Origin: Bacillota bacterium
GTDB lineage: Bacteria; Bacillota; Bacilli; Paenibacillales; Paenibacillaceae
Assembly (NCBI GenBank): GCA_023460795.1
Contig: JAEWPC010000073.1
Coordinates: forward strand, 1-42,776
Length of the DNA stretch: 42,776 nucleotides
Reading direction: 5' to 3'
Shown here: in pieces, positions 34,001-41,365 of the stretch
Position numbering within the stretch: position 1 is the stretch's first letter
Layout: every line of letters begins with the position of its first letter
Made by a program: the position numbers and the translations under genes
The notes under the pieces: generated by a model
What the model was told of the DNA's origin: nothing
Databases searched by the model: none
What the model saw: the letters and a program-made list of their open reading frames with translations, nothing else

Positions 34001-34940
34001 ACTTGCCATCGGGTTTTAGGGTCGCAATGCGCAGCGTGTTGCTAGGTTTGGAGACTCGAGAAGGCTCCCCTTCTGGTTTGGCAACGACGTAGAACGAATA
34101 AGCCATTACCGCTTCTTTAAGATTCGTCGGGGAATACAATCCGTCCCAGGTGAAGGAAGTTTGGTCGGTTTCGGTTACGCCTATGCTTTCATCGTCGTCT
34201 CCGCCAACTTCCCCAATTACCCGATACAGTTCATAGACGTATCCTTCTCCGTAGAGAGGCTTGTCCCATGCGAAGCTAATAGAGCTTTCCGTTTGAGCTG
34301 TCTTCCGGAGATTCTTCGGCGCAAACTGGTAGGCCAAATCGACGTTGTCTACGTAAACCGTTCCTTGGGCACCAGCTTCATAGGCTTTGATGTCGAACTC
34401 GACCTTCGCATAGCGAGCGCCTTCCGGCGTTATCCCCTCGATTGCAATCGGTTCGAATTTGCCGTTAGGGGCATAAAGGTTACTGATATAATGGCCAAGA
34501 TAAGCTGCCGGTAAATTCGGTTCGCTGCTATTCAACGTTTCATCATAGAAGTCGATTCGCATGGAAACCAACGAATCGACGGCTGACTCATAGTAAACAT
34601 CGGCTTTAAGATCGAACAATTGATTGTCCTCGATGGCAACCCATTGATGGGCTTCAACGATTCCCCATTGCACGGGGATGTTATTCGTATGTATCTTTAA
34701 CACGGGACTACTCGGTTGAGATTCCAAATTGACGGTTGCGAACTCGTCGCTCTCCGGCCATGTTTCCCACGAGTCGACTACGCTTGGCGGTTCCGCTACC
34801 GCGTCGAACGTACCGTTACGAATCAAATTGCGGCCGTAGTCGCCGGACTCGGTTTCATCGGGAGCATCGGCCATAACGCTTAATGGAAGGACAGAGAATA
34901 ATACGAGTAGACTCAGTAAAATTTTGCTTGCAAGTTTCAT
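31083..34940 (-). CDS. Secreted SGNH hydrolase with fibronectin III repeats and SLH anchor
   Basis: The 1285-residue protein has a signal peptide (MKLASKILLSLLVLFSV, cleavage likely after VMA), a beta-rich N-terminal domain that may bind carbohydrate (about 30-200), a fibronectin III domain (about 210-305), and an SGNH/GDSL esterase domain (about 310-510) with GDSLTLGYP, AGSNYM and DDIHPNKDGY as blocks I, III and V. Four more fibronectin III domains follow (about 520-880), then a Gly-rich linker, a beta domain, and three SLH domains (about 1105-1285). It should sit on the cell wall and deacylate a surface glycan. AAAGGAG precedes the ATG at 34940. It is the last gene of the polysaccharide operon. 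Confidence 0.93.
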   Translation of the reverse strand: MKLASKILLSLLVLFSVLPLSVMADAPDETESGDYGRNLIRNGTFDAVAEPPSVVDSWETWPESDEFATVNLESQPSSPVLKIHTNNIPVQWGIVEAHQWVAIEDNQLFDLKADVYYESAVDSLVSMRIDFYDETLNSSEPNLPAAYLGHYISNLYAPNGKFEPIAIEGITPEGARYAKVEFDIKAYEAGAQGTVYVDNVDLAYQFAPKNLRKTAQTESSISFAWDKPLYGEGYVYELYRVIGEVGGDDDESIGVTETDQTSFTWDGLYSPTNLKEAVMAYSFYVVAKPEGEPSRVSKPSNTLRIATLKPDGKLAVMTIGDSLTLGYPIPPGYRGPLWELLQKDHDNTLFVGSMNDGATDNVDFDADHEGHPGWTTEQIAELVDSQIKVYDPDYVLLMAGSNYMMHYNNQAAHMKAMIEEIASNLPNTYVIVAAIPDLYLFDDTLIPLVRQYNEELKEVVRQLREEGKKVGIVDMNSMVTRQYYLDPDNDDIHPNKDGYQVMADVWFDALDAAIAAGDVSAGLPTKPVLDIPVLIGNTDVQLSWQEAEDNVGVDRYKIYVNNEEKTSVTGSTYGVVTNLKPSNVYSFSVGAVDKAGNETVSEPVSFAIPDVPDTTPPSSPSELMSTDVSYNSAKLSWVPGSDDVGIGEYKIRYGGSSVSVTDVTYGADNMTHEVTGLLPETRYDFDVIAIDLAGNESEASDPISVETLAAPPSNLRLAAKTTTSVTLAWDAATDKDGISGYRIYQNGSYVTETKETTYKLSGLNMGQTYTFQVTAVDTNSIETLKSVELTEQLELPAPKNIVMKANSERTIDIQWSSVDGAIGYEVYMNGTKVATTENTSYHADKLNPETAYTFAVKSLFGEGLKSELSATVEFTTEKVPETPPGGNGGTGGSGGLGGFGGIILPANTEPKYETTDKGIKMTYAPSKDELLKSLNSSDARLTVNVPTGKRFDLLQLELDGEVLKLAAEKKKPVVIRMGSLALELSPGWLNVADKDKVTFTIVKKSLEGNKASISQSLQPLSDSYDLTVERNGTKATEFTKPVRLTISTKTKPDPGVTGIYLWDNAKGTWTSLGGTVDESGNVSLDLSHFSEYAVFTAAKVKTFVDITNHWARKEIESLAAREIVKGATAERFNPSGEVTRAEFAAMLARAFNLKPPAERSPFDDVKEGSWYYDSIAAAYQAGWIQGVGGGKFAPSNRITREEMAVMIWKAYAYAKGGNAGQEAPTGELKFADAAKISKWAVEAVEQATAQGLIQGMSGSFKPDLYADRAQAAVMISRLLDKTDRR

Positions 34941-34988
34941 TGTAAACTCCTTTCGATTCAACAATGATTTTTTCGAATCCTTGGCGCT

Positions 34989-35861
34989 TCATTTCCACTC
35001 TCGCCTCTTGAACGCAACCTGGCAGAGAGTTACATAGAACCGAGGCTGGAACAACAGCCAAGCATTAAGCCGTAATGCCTTCGCCAGAGCGTTCCATTGG
35101 CCTGAACCTTTGGAATAACGCATATAGCTGTAGCTTTTGATTCGATCCGGCTTGCCGATATCCGCCAATTTCTTCTCTACGATATGCAGCTCGCTTTTCA
35201 GCATTTTCTCCACGTTACGGGATTGATTGGCGTCATGCAGCCGATACTTCAATAGATACCGATCCAGGAAGACGAGCTTCCCGCTGCGGGCATGACGAAT
35301 CCACATGTCCCAGTCGTCGGCTTGATCCGCGGACACATCGAACCCGCCGATTGCGGCTAGGGTCTCGCGCTTTAACAGTACCTGCGAAGAAGTGCACAGC
35401 TGATTGCCCTTTAACAGCGACTTCAGCGTTAATTTCGGTTTGTTGATCCGATAAATCCGGCGGATGACTCGCCCCGCGGCATCGATACGGTAGCCGTTCA
35501 CCGCCACTCCCGTGCTTCCCGTGCGAACGATTTCCCGTACAGCCGATTCGATGAAATCAGGCTCGATAACGTCGTCTTGATCCAGAAATAAAATAAACTC
35601 GCCTGTCGCTAGCGATAAGCCGCGATTACGGGTATACGTCGCCCCTCTGTTCTCTTGTTCCAGGATCCGTATCCTTGGATCGTTCATCTTGTCGATCATG
35701 CTCTCGGAAGCATCCTTCGTGCCGTCTATGATGCAGATCACTTCCAAATCGGCATAGGTTTGGTTGATTACGCTGCGAACCGTCTCCTCGATGTATTTCT
35801 GACCGTTATAGATCGGAATAACCACGCTTACGACGCTTTTCTTCGTTTCCGCCGTATTCAA
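34989..35861 (-). CDS. Family 2 glycosyltransferase
   Basis: The 290-residue protein is a GT-A fold inverting transferase: VVSVVIPIYNGQKYIEETVRSV at the N-terminus, the donor-site ATYTRNRGL, the metal site FILFLDQDDVIEPD (near residue 93-106) and QADDWDMWIRHARSG (near 180). It uses a nucleotide sugar to extend a cell-surface glycan; the sugar is unknown. The start is TTG at 35861 with AGGAGGG upstream. It lies 12 nt after the VanZ-like gene and 48 nt before the SGNH/SLH gene, within one operon. Confidence 0.92.
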   Translation of the reverse strand: MNTAETKKSVVSVVIPIYNGQKYIEETVRSVINQTYADLEVICIIDGTKDASESMIDKMNDPRIRILEQENRGATYTRNRGLSLATGEFILFLDQDDVIEPDFIESAVREIVRTGSTGVAVNGYRIDAAGRVIRRIYRINKPKLTLKSLLKGNQLCTSSQVLLKRETLAAIGGFDVSADQADDWDMWIRHARSGKLVFLDRYLLKYRLHDANQSRNVEKMLKSELHIVEKKLADIGKPDRIKSYSYMRYSKGSGQWNALAKALRLNAWLLFQPRFYVTLCQVAFKRREWK

Positions 35862-35873
35862 TGCCCTTCCCTC

Positions 35874-36290
35874 CTAGCCTTTCGTTGTTCCAAGCCTTCG
35901 AGCGGTTATATAGTAGATGAATAATCCTGCCCCAGCCCCCGCCGAATCGATGCCTGCATCCAGGAGAGAAGGTCCTCTGCCCGCGACGTAAATTTGGTGA
36001 TATTCATCCAACAATCCATAAGCCGAAGCGCCGATCCAGGCCACCCAATAGGAGCGTTTGACGTTAACCGTCATGAGTTTAATAAAGACCGCAAGCAACG
36101 CGAACAGAATAAAATGCGCGCTCTTCCTGGACAAGTAGTTAAGCGTGCTGACGACACGCCAATCGGTAATCCCGAAGAAGGAAGCGATTTTACCGTCGGT
36201 GCTTGCGGATGTGAAGAATGCGGATTGAGTGAAGAAATAAATCATTCCGCACCACAGGATAGGGATAACGACCCAAATCGTCTTTCTCAT
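35874..36290 (-). CDS. VanZ family membrane protein
   Basis: The 138-residue protein has four hydrophobic segments and the VanZ family pattern: YLSRKSAHFILFALLAV and, near the end, LLDEYHQIYVAGRGPSLLDAGIDSAGA. VanZ proteins are membrane proteins of unknown chemistry; some affect teicoplanin resistance. The frame is open to 36338, but that would overlap the epimerase. I prefer the ATG at 36290, 11 nt after the epimerase stop, though no good ribosome binding site is visible. Confidence 0.87.
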   Translation of the reverse strand: MRKTIWVVIPILWCGMIYFFTQSAFFTSASTDGKIASFFGITDWRVVSTLNYLSRKSAHFILFALLAVFIKLMTVNVKRSYWVAWIGASAYGLLDEYHQIYVAGRGPSLLDAGIDSAGAGAGLFIYYITARRLGTTKG

Positions 36291-36301
36291 GAAGCCGAAT
36301 G

Positions 36302-37342
36302 CTACACGACCGCAATAATTCCGCCGTACAGCTCGCATTCTTTAATGATCTTGTGCCACTTGGCCAGCTCCTGGTACCAGCCCAGCGTAATCGTTTGCTC
36401 GTTCTTCACCAGCTTGCCGGTCGCCAGCGCGTCATAGATTTCGAGCGCCCCGTCCGCCGCCGTCCATTTCGCCTTCCAACCCAGCGTCTTCTCGATCTTT
36501 TCGAAGTTCACCCGGTAGGAACGATGGTCGGGATCCCCGTACCAAGAGATCGTCACGTCGTTCGGCAGCGCACCGGCGATCTCATCGGCCAGCTTGCCTA
36601 ATTGATAGTTGTTCCGGTCCGAGCCTACGTTGAAAATTTCGCCGTTGATAGCCGTTTCATCGGCCTCGAGCAGTAAGCACATGACGTCCGTCGTATCTTG
36701 CACGTGCACCATCGGTCTCCACTGCAACCCGTCCCTCATGAGCGGGATATCGCCTTTCTCCCAAGCACCGAGCGTCATTCCGTTAATCGCCAGATCGAAT
36801 CTCATTCTCGGCGAATAACCGTATACGGTCGCCTGTCTGATCACGACGGCGGTGAAGGTCGCATCCGCAAGCGGAAGAATGTCTCGCTCGGCTTGTTCGT
36901 TCGCCTTGGCATACGTCGTCAGCGGGTTGGTCGGCGATTGCTCGCTCACGATAACGCCTTGATCTTGGAATCCGTAAATGCTGCAGGAGGAAGGAAGAAT
37001 ATACCGTCTTACGCCGGCTTTCTTCGCGAGCTTCGCGCAATTGACGCGGGCCTCGTGGTTGATTTGATAGGTCGCTTCCTTGAAGAGCTCTCCGCTCGGA
37101 TCGTTCGAGATCGCCACCAAGTCGATGACGGCGTCCACGTCTTCCAAATACGCTTCCGTCAGCTTCCTGCAATCTTCCTTAATGACGGTCAAATTCTCAT
37201 GCGCGGGGGGCAATTTATCCGTTCCGAAGAAAAACCGATCGATCGCCTTGACGTGATAGCCTTTGTTCAGCAATTTGGGAACCAATACGCTTCCGATATA
37301 ACCGCCTGCTCCAGTTACGAGTACGTTCTTGACCATGTTCAT
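36302..37342 (-). CDS. NAD-dependent sugar epimerase/dehydratase (extended SDR)
   Basis: The 346-residue protein is an extended short-chain dehydrogenase: VLVTGAGGYIGSVLV binds NAD (residues 7-21), then VDAVIDLVAISNDP, LPSSCSIYG and, for the catalytic pair, TTYAKANEQAE. If Tyr is aligned in the usual way, the +4 position where the active-site Lys belongs is Asn, which is unusual. The likely role is to change a nucleotide sugar for the surface glycan. It is not clearly RmlB, RmlD or GalE. The ATG at 37342 overlaps the RmlC-like stop (ATGA); an ATG two codons later is also possible. Confidence 0.9.
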   Translation of the reverse strand: MNMVKNVLVTGAGGYIGSVLVPKLLNKGYHVKAIDRFFFGTDKLPPAHENLTVIKEDCRKLTEAYLEDVDAVIDLVAISNDPSGELFKEATYQINHEARVNCAKLAKKAGVRRYILPSSCSIYGFQDQGVIVSEQSPTNPLTTYAKANEQAERDILPLADATFTAVVIRQATVYGYSPRMRFDLAINGMTLGAWEKGDIPLMRDGLQWRPMVHVQDTTDVMCLLLEADETAINGEIFNVGSDRNNYQLGKLADEIAGALPNDVTISWYGDPDHRSYRVNFEKIEKTLGWKAKWTAADGALEIYDALATGKLVKNEQTITLGWYQELAKWHKIIKECELYGGIIAVV

Positions 37343-37908
37343 CCTGCCTCCGTGAAATTGGTGTCGAGCTGTTTAACAAAATCTTGGAATGAAGGTTGGT
37401 TGCGATCCTTATCCGATAGAATCGGATCCTTCGTCGGCCAGTCGATCCCGAGGTCGGGGTCGTTCCAGAGAATGCCGCTGTCATGCGCCTGGGAATAATA
37501 CTCATCCACCTTATAGAACACTTGAGTGTTCGGAAGAATCGTGCAGAAGCCGTGCGCGAAGCCTTTGGGAACGACGAGCTGGAATTTGTTCTCTTCGGAG
37601 AGGTGGACTCCGACCCACTCGCCGAAGGTCGGCGAATCTCGCCTCAGGTCGACGACGACATCGTAGATCGCTCCCGTCAGCACTCTCACGATTTTGGTCT
37701 GAGCTTTCGGGTCTTTCTGGAAGTGAAGCCCGCGAATGACGCCTGGCTGTACCGATAAGGAATGGTTATCCTGAATGAGATCGAACTTCAGGCCAAGCTT
37801 CTCGAACTTCTCCTTGTTATAGCTCTCCATGAAAAATCCCCGATGGTCGCCGAACACGTCCGGCTCGATGATGTACACGTCTTTGATTTTCGTTTCAACC
37901 AGCCTCAA
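37339..37908 (-). CDS. rmlC: dTDP-4-dehydrorhamnose 3,5-epimerase family protein (RmlC-like)
   Basis: The 189-residue protein is a cupin of the RmlC family: VYIIEPDVFGDHRGFFMESYN at the start, QDNHSLSVQPGVIRGLHFQ (with the catalytic His), VVDLRRDSPTFGEWVG and VPKGFAHGFCTI. RmlC makes dTDP-4-keto-rhamnose from the RmlB product. Close relatives act on other 4-keto sugars, and since RmlB and RmlD are not here the exact substrate is open. The start is TTG at 37908 with AAGGAGG eight bases upstream; it overlaps the LhgO-like gene by 14 bases. Confidence 0.9.
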   Translation of the reverse strand: MRLVETKIKDVYIIEPDVFGDHRGFFMESYNKEKFEKLGLKFDLIQDNHSLSVQPGVIRGLHFQKDPKAQTKIVRVLTGAIYDVVVDLRRDSPTFGEWVGVHLSEENKFQLVVPKGFAHGFCTILPNTQVFYKVDEYYSQAHDSGILWNDPDLGIDWPTKDPILSDKDRNQPSFQDFVKQLDTNFTEAG

Positions 37909-39115
37909 CTTTTTGACCTCCTTGTTTTTCGCAGATCGCGTCCACCACGAATTGGGCGAACGGGATCGAGCAAGTAAATGCAGGCGAAACCGCATTTAGA
38001 ACATGCATCGATCGATGGTCTCCTTCAATGACGAAATCTTGCAGAAGTTCAAGCGTCTCCTTGTTCAGCAGCTGGGCGCGAATGCCCGGTTTCATGAACT
38101 CGCCGAAGCCGTCGCTGTCGATCTTCTTCACCATCTTGAGAGACAAACCGATGAAATGCCGTTTCATATATTTCTTCATTTCCTCGAACGCCAGCGTTCT
38201 GAAGTTAAAGGCGTTCTTGTAGAACAGCTTCAATTCGAACTTCAGGATGGTCAGGAACTCCCCAAGCTTGAAGCGGGACAACCCTTTATAATTTTCCCGC
38301 CAGAACGCCGGGATGGCCGTCGGTCCGATCTTGATGCTGCCGTCTACCGTTTTCGTAAAGTGCACGCCCAGAAAAGGGTTTTTCAGGTTGGGCACCGGAT
38401 ACACGTTCGTCTGGATATCCGTTTTATTTTTGGCGTACTTCAGATAGATGCCCTTGAACGGAATGATCGTGTACGCTTGGCCGAAACCGGCTTCGTGCGC
38501 GATCTTATCCGCGTACAAACCTGCCGCGTTGATGAAGTAGCCGCACTCGAATACTTCGTTGCCGGCATAGACGAGACCGTCTTTCTGGCTTCTATACGGA
38601 CAGTTGAAGAAGAACTCCACGCCGTTCGCCGTTATCTCTTCTTTGAGTTTGTTGCACACTTCCACGGGATCGACGGTCGACGTCGTCGGCGAATACAACG
38701 CTCTCTTGAACGTTCGAACGTTCGAATCGATCCGGCGAAGCTCGCTCTCGGTAATCCATTGGAGCTCCACCCCGTTGCGGTCTGCCCTTTTCTTCAATTC
38801 ATACAGGCCTTGCAGCTCTTCCTCGTTGGTCGCCACGACGATCTTGCCGCATTTGTTGATCTTCAGGCCGTTCTCCTCGCAATACCGGGTCATGGCCTGG
38901 TTGCCATCTCTAGTAAACCTGGCTTTAAGACTGTCGGCCGAATAATAGAATCCCGCGTGCAGAACGCCGCTGTTCCTGCCGCTGGAGTGCTTGGCAACGT
39001 CCCCCTCCTTCTCGATTATGGCTATCGTCCGGTCGGGAAACCGTCGCCCCAATTCCCTGGCAATCGTCAACCCTATAATGCCGCCTCCTACGATGAGATA
39101 GTCATAGTACCGCAT
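37895..39115 (-). CDS. FAD-dependent oxidoreductase, L-2-hydroxyglutarate oxidase-like
   Basis: The 406-residue protein fits the LhgO branch of the DAO family: YLIVGGGIIGLTIARELGRRFP binds FAD, followed by EKEGDVAKHSSGRNSGVLHAGFYYSADSLKA, FINAAGLYADKIAHEAG and IPFKGIYLKY. Canonical LhgO oxidises L-2-hydroxyglutarate. As the first gene of a nucleotide-sugar operon it may instead oxidise a hydroxy acid or a sugar made by that operon. GAAGGAG lies eight bases before the ATG. The promoter with its operator is at 39238-39266. Confidence 0.88.
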   Translation of the reverse strand: MRYYDYLIVGGGIIGLTIARELGRRFPDRTIAIIEKEGDVAKHSSGRNSGVLHAGFYYSADSLKARFTRDGNQAMTRYCEENGLKINKCGKIVVATNEEELQGLYELKKRADRNGVELQWITESELRRIDSNVRTFKRALYSPTTSTVDPVEVCNKLKEEITANGVEFFFNCPYRSQKDGLVYAGNEVFECGYFINAAGLYADKIAHEAGFGQAYTIIPFKGIYLKYAKNKTDIQTNVYPVPNLKNPFLGVHFTKTVDGSIKIGPTAIPAFWRENYKGLSRFKLGEFLTILKFELKLFYKNAFNFRTLAFEEMKKYMKRHFIGLSLKMVKKIDSDGFGEFMKPGIRAQLLNKETLELLQDFVIEGDHRSMHVLNAVSPAFTCSIPFAQFVVDAICEKQGGQKVEAG

Positions 39116-39208
39116 ATAAGGAAGCTCCTTCCCGGCCCATAGGCCTTGTGCGATCTGCGCCTATTTTGTTCGCTTGTGCCATACGGTCGTCTCCTCACCA
39201 ACAAACTC

Positions 39209-39225
39209 AGATACGTTTTGTATCA
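39209..39225. promoter_or_regulatory. Island operator downstream of the LhgO-operon start site
   Basis: AGATAC-GTTTT-GTATCA is a 17-bp palindrome of the same type as those in the promoter spacers. It would lie about 6-22 nt into the LhgO-operon transcript. The rmlA transcript has a shortened relative (GATACGTATC) in a comparable position. Confidence 0.55.
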
Positions 39226-39237
39226 TTTACCCTTTTT

Positions 39238-39266
39238 ACATTATGATACAATTAGTATCGTGTCAA
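39238..39266 (-). promoter_or_regulatory. Polysaccharide operon promoter with palindromic operator in its spacer
   Basis: On the minus strand TTGACA (39261-39266) and TAATGT (39238-39243) flank a 17-nt spacer that reads TGATAC-N5-GTATCG on the plus strand (39244-39260). The architecture equals that of the rmlA and RiPP promoters. Confidence 0.65.
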
Positions 39267-39283
39267 TAGTTTTTTATTCCACA

Positions 39284-39311
39284 TTATGATACAATCTGTT
39301 TCGGGTATAAC
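39284..39311 (+). promoter_or_regulatory. Possible promoter of the GH140-like gene with degenerate operator
   Basis: TTATGA (39284-39289) and TATAAC (39306-39311) are 16 nt apart. The spacer region holds TGATAC-N5-GTTTCG (39287-39303), with an intact left half-site and a decayed right one. It lies about 95 nt before the gene. Confidence 0.4.
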
Positions 39312-39405
39312 TTAAAGAATGCAACTCTCTTAATAGGTATGAGTTTCTTGCAGAGGGGAATGAATCTTATGGAGAAGTTGCTATTGGCCGAAGGGAGTGC
39401 GATTC

Positions 39406-41232
39406 ATGAAGAACCACCGATTTGTCCTTGTTCTGCTGATCATCGCTTCTCTACTTGTTCTTCCGCATCACGGACAATTGAAATCTATTCATGCCAAGGA
39501 CACCCTCGACAATACGCTGGTCCTAACGAAAAACAAAAAAGAGATGCTGCATAACGGCAAACGGATCGTTGCCTCGCAACCCCATGAAATCGTGAAGGGA
39601 ACGGCATACGTCGCTTTGAACGGAATCGCTCAACCATACGGATTTAAGCTTTCATACGACTCTGGCGCCAAAGAATCGATTGCCGTATCCGGATCGAGAA
39701 TCCTCCGATTCAAGTGGGGCAGCAACCGCGTGACGGTGGATGGAACGCCGACGACATGGCCTCAGCCAACGCTTTTAAAAAACGGGGCTCTTATGGTTCC
39801 GCTCCAGACGTGGGCCGACCTTACCGCAAGCACCGTATCCGCTAAAGGCAATGAAACGATCGTCAAATGGCGGTCTTCTAACTTCATAGCCAAACCGCTG
39901 ACCCCGCTTCGGGTGAGCGATAACGGCAGATATCTCGTCGCCTCTAATGGCGAGCCTTTCTTCTGGCTCGCGGATACGGCTTGGGAAATGCTGCAGAGGT
40001 TGACTCGTTCCGAAGTGGAGACCTATCTGACCAACGTGGCCGAGCAAGGCTTCAATGTCGTCCAGGTTACCGCGTTGTCGCACTTCTGGAACCTGAACGT
40101 ACCGAATGCTTACGGGGATCTGCCTCTAGAAGGTGCGGACCCCGATAAACCTCTCACGTCGCCCGGCAGCGACCCTTCCAACCGTTCCCAGTACGATTAT
40201 TGGGATCATGCGGATTTCGTAATCGACACGGCCGCATCGCTCGGTATCTACGTCGCGCTGTTGCCGACTTGGGGCAAGTACATCATCGATAACAGCGCTC
40301 CTCCCGATAACCAGCCGTACAGGGGGATTTTCGATTACTATAACGCCTACGATTTCGGAGTGTGGATCGGGAACCGCTACGCGGACCGAAGCAACATGAT
40401 TTGGGTACTAGGCGGCGATCGCGCTCCGAATACCGAATCCCAAAGAGATCTTATTCGGCAGATGGCATGGGGAATCAAGAACGGGGGAGCTAAGCAACTG
40501 ATCACCTTCCATCCGATCGGCGGGAAGTCGTCCTCCGAATGGTTCCATGATGAAGAATGGCTCGATTTCAATATGTATCAGTCCGGTCATCTGTCGGCCG
40601 ATTATCCGAATTACAAAGTCATTGCCTCGGACTATCTCAAGAAACCCGTTAAACCGGTCATAGACGCGGAACCGCGCTACGAGGATAGCGGCATCAATTT
40701 CAGTTCTGAGAACGGACGGTTCTCCGCCTACGATGTCAGGCAAGCCGCGTATTGGTCGGTATTCGCGGGCTCTTTCGGGCACACGTACGGCAACGGAGCC
40801 ATCTGGCAATTGCACGCAGCCGGCCATAAAGCGGACGAAATTCAATATTGGCACGAGGCCCTGGAGGCCGCCGGAAGATCGCAAATGAAATATTTGCGCA
40901 AGCTGATGGAGTCCAGACCGTTGCTCGAACGCATGCCGGATCAGTCGTTAATTACGAATGCTTTATCCGGCGGCAGCCATATCCAAGCGACAAGAGGAAC
41001 GAATTACGCGATGGTCTATTCCCCTAGAGGCGCGGCGTTCACGGTCAACATGGGGAAAATATCCGGAGATACGGTAACGGCGAGCTGGTATAACCCAAGA
41101 TCGGGAGTCAGCACCGTGATCGGGGATTACGCGAATACCGGGGCACAGCTCTTCGAGCCTCCTTCCAGAGGGGGCGGGAACGATTGGGTTCTCATTCTCG
41201 ACGATAAAAGCGCGGGATTCAACCATCCATGA
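39406..41232 (+). CDS. Secreted GH140-like (DUF4038) glycoside hydrolase with stalk domain
   Basis: The 608-residue protein has a signal peptide (MKNHRFVLVLLIIASLLVL). An N-terminal domain follows like the copper-amine-oxidase N-terminal or stalk domain (about 40-165; KEMLHNGKRIVASQP, LMVPLQTWADLT). Then comes a TIM-barrel hydrolase of the DUF4038 family (about 170-500) with GEPFFWLADTAWEMLQRLTRSEVETYL, YIDNS..NAYDFGVWIGNRYAD and NMIWVLGGDRAPN, and a C-terminal beta domain. Family members cleave apiose-containing or similar plant and microbial glycans. The frame opens at a GTG three codons earlier, but AAGGGAG is placed for the ATG at 39406. It is divergent from the polysaccharide operon. Confidence 0.9.
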   Translation: MKNHRFVLVLLIIASLLVLPHHGQLKSIHAKDTLDNTLVLTKNKKEMLHNGKRIVASQPHEIVKGTAYVALNGIAQPYGFKLSYDSGAKESIAVSGSRILRFKWGSNRVTVDGTPTTWPQPTLLKNGALMVPLQTWADLTASTVSAKGNETIVKWRSSNFIAKPLTPLRVSDNGRYLVASNGEPFFWLADTAWEMLQRLTRSEVETYLTNVAEQGFNVVQVTALSHFWNLNVPNAYGDLPLEGADPDKPLTSPGSDPSNRSQYDYWDHADFVIDTAASLGIYVALLPTWGKYIIDNSAPPDNQPYRGIFDYYNAYDFGVWIGNRYADRSNMIWVLGGDRAPNTESQRDLIRQMAWGIKNGGAKQLITFHPIGGKSSSEWFHDEEWLDFNMYQSGHLSADYPNYKVIASDYLKKPVKPVIDAEPRYEDSGINFSSENGRFSAYDVRQAAYWSVFAGSFGHTYGNGAIWQLHAAGHKADEIQYWHEALEAAGRSQMKYLRKLMESRPLLERMPDQSLITNALSGGSHIQATRGTNYAMVYSPRGAAFTVNMGKISGDTVTASWYNPRSGVSTVIGDYANTGAQLFEPPSRGGGNDWVLILDDKSAGFNHP

Positions 41233-41365
41233 CAGAGGAACATAAAAACCAGCTAATGTTTGTCAAGCCCAAGTGATTGGACTGTGGCAAAGATACTGCT
41301 ATACTAATTTTGAGCAACACAAAGAAGTTTCCGTTGGCGCGGACGCTTCTGGGTAAATATGATAT

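Noticed and set aside
38003..39142. 379-codon plus-strand open frame opposite the LhgO-like gene
   Set aside because: It has no family motif and antisense-type composition, and it covers the upstream ribosome binding site of the real gene.
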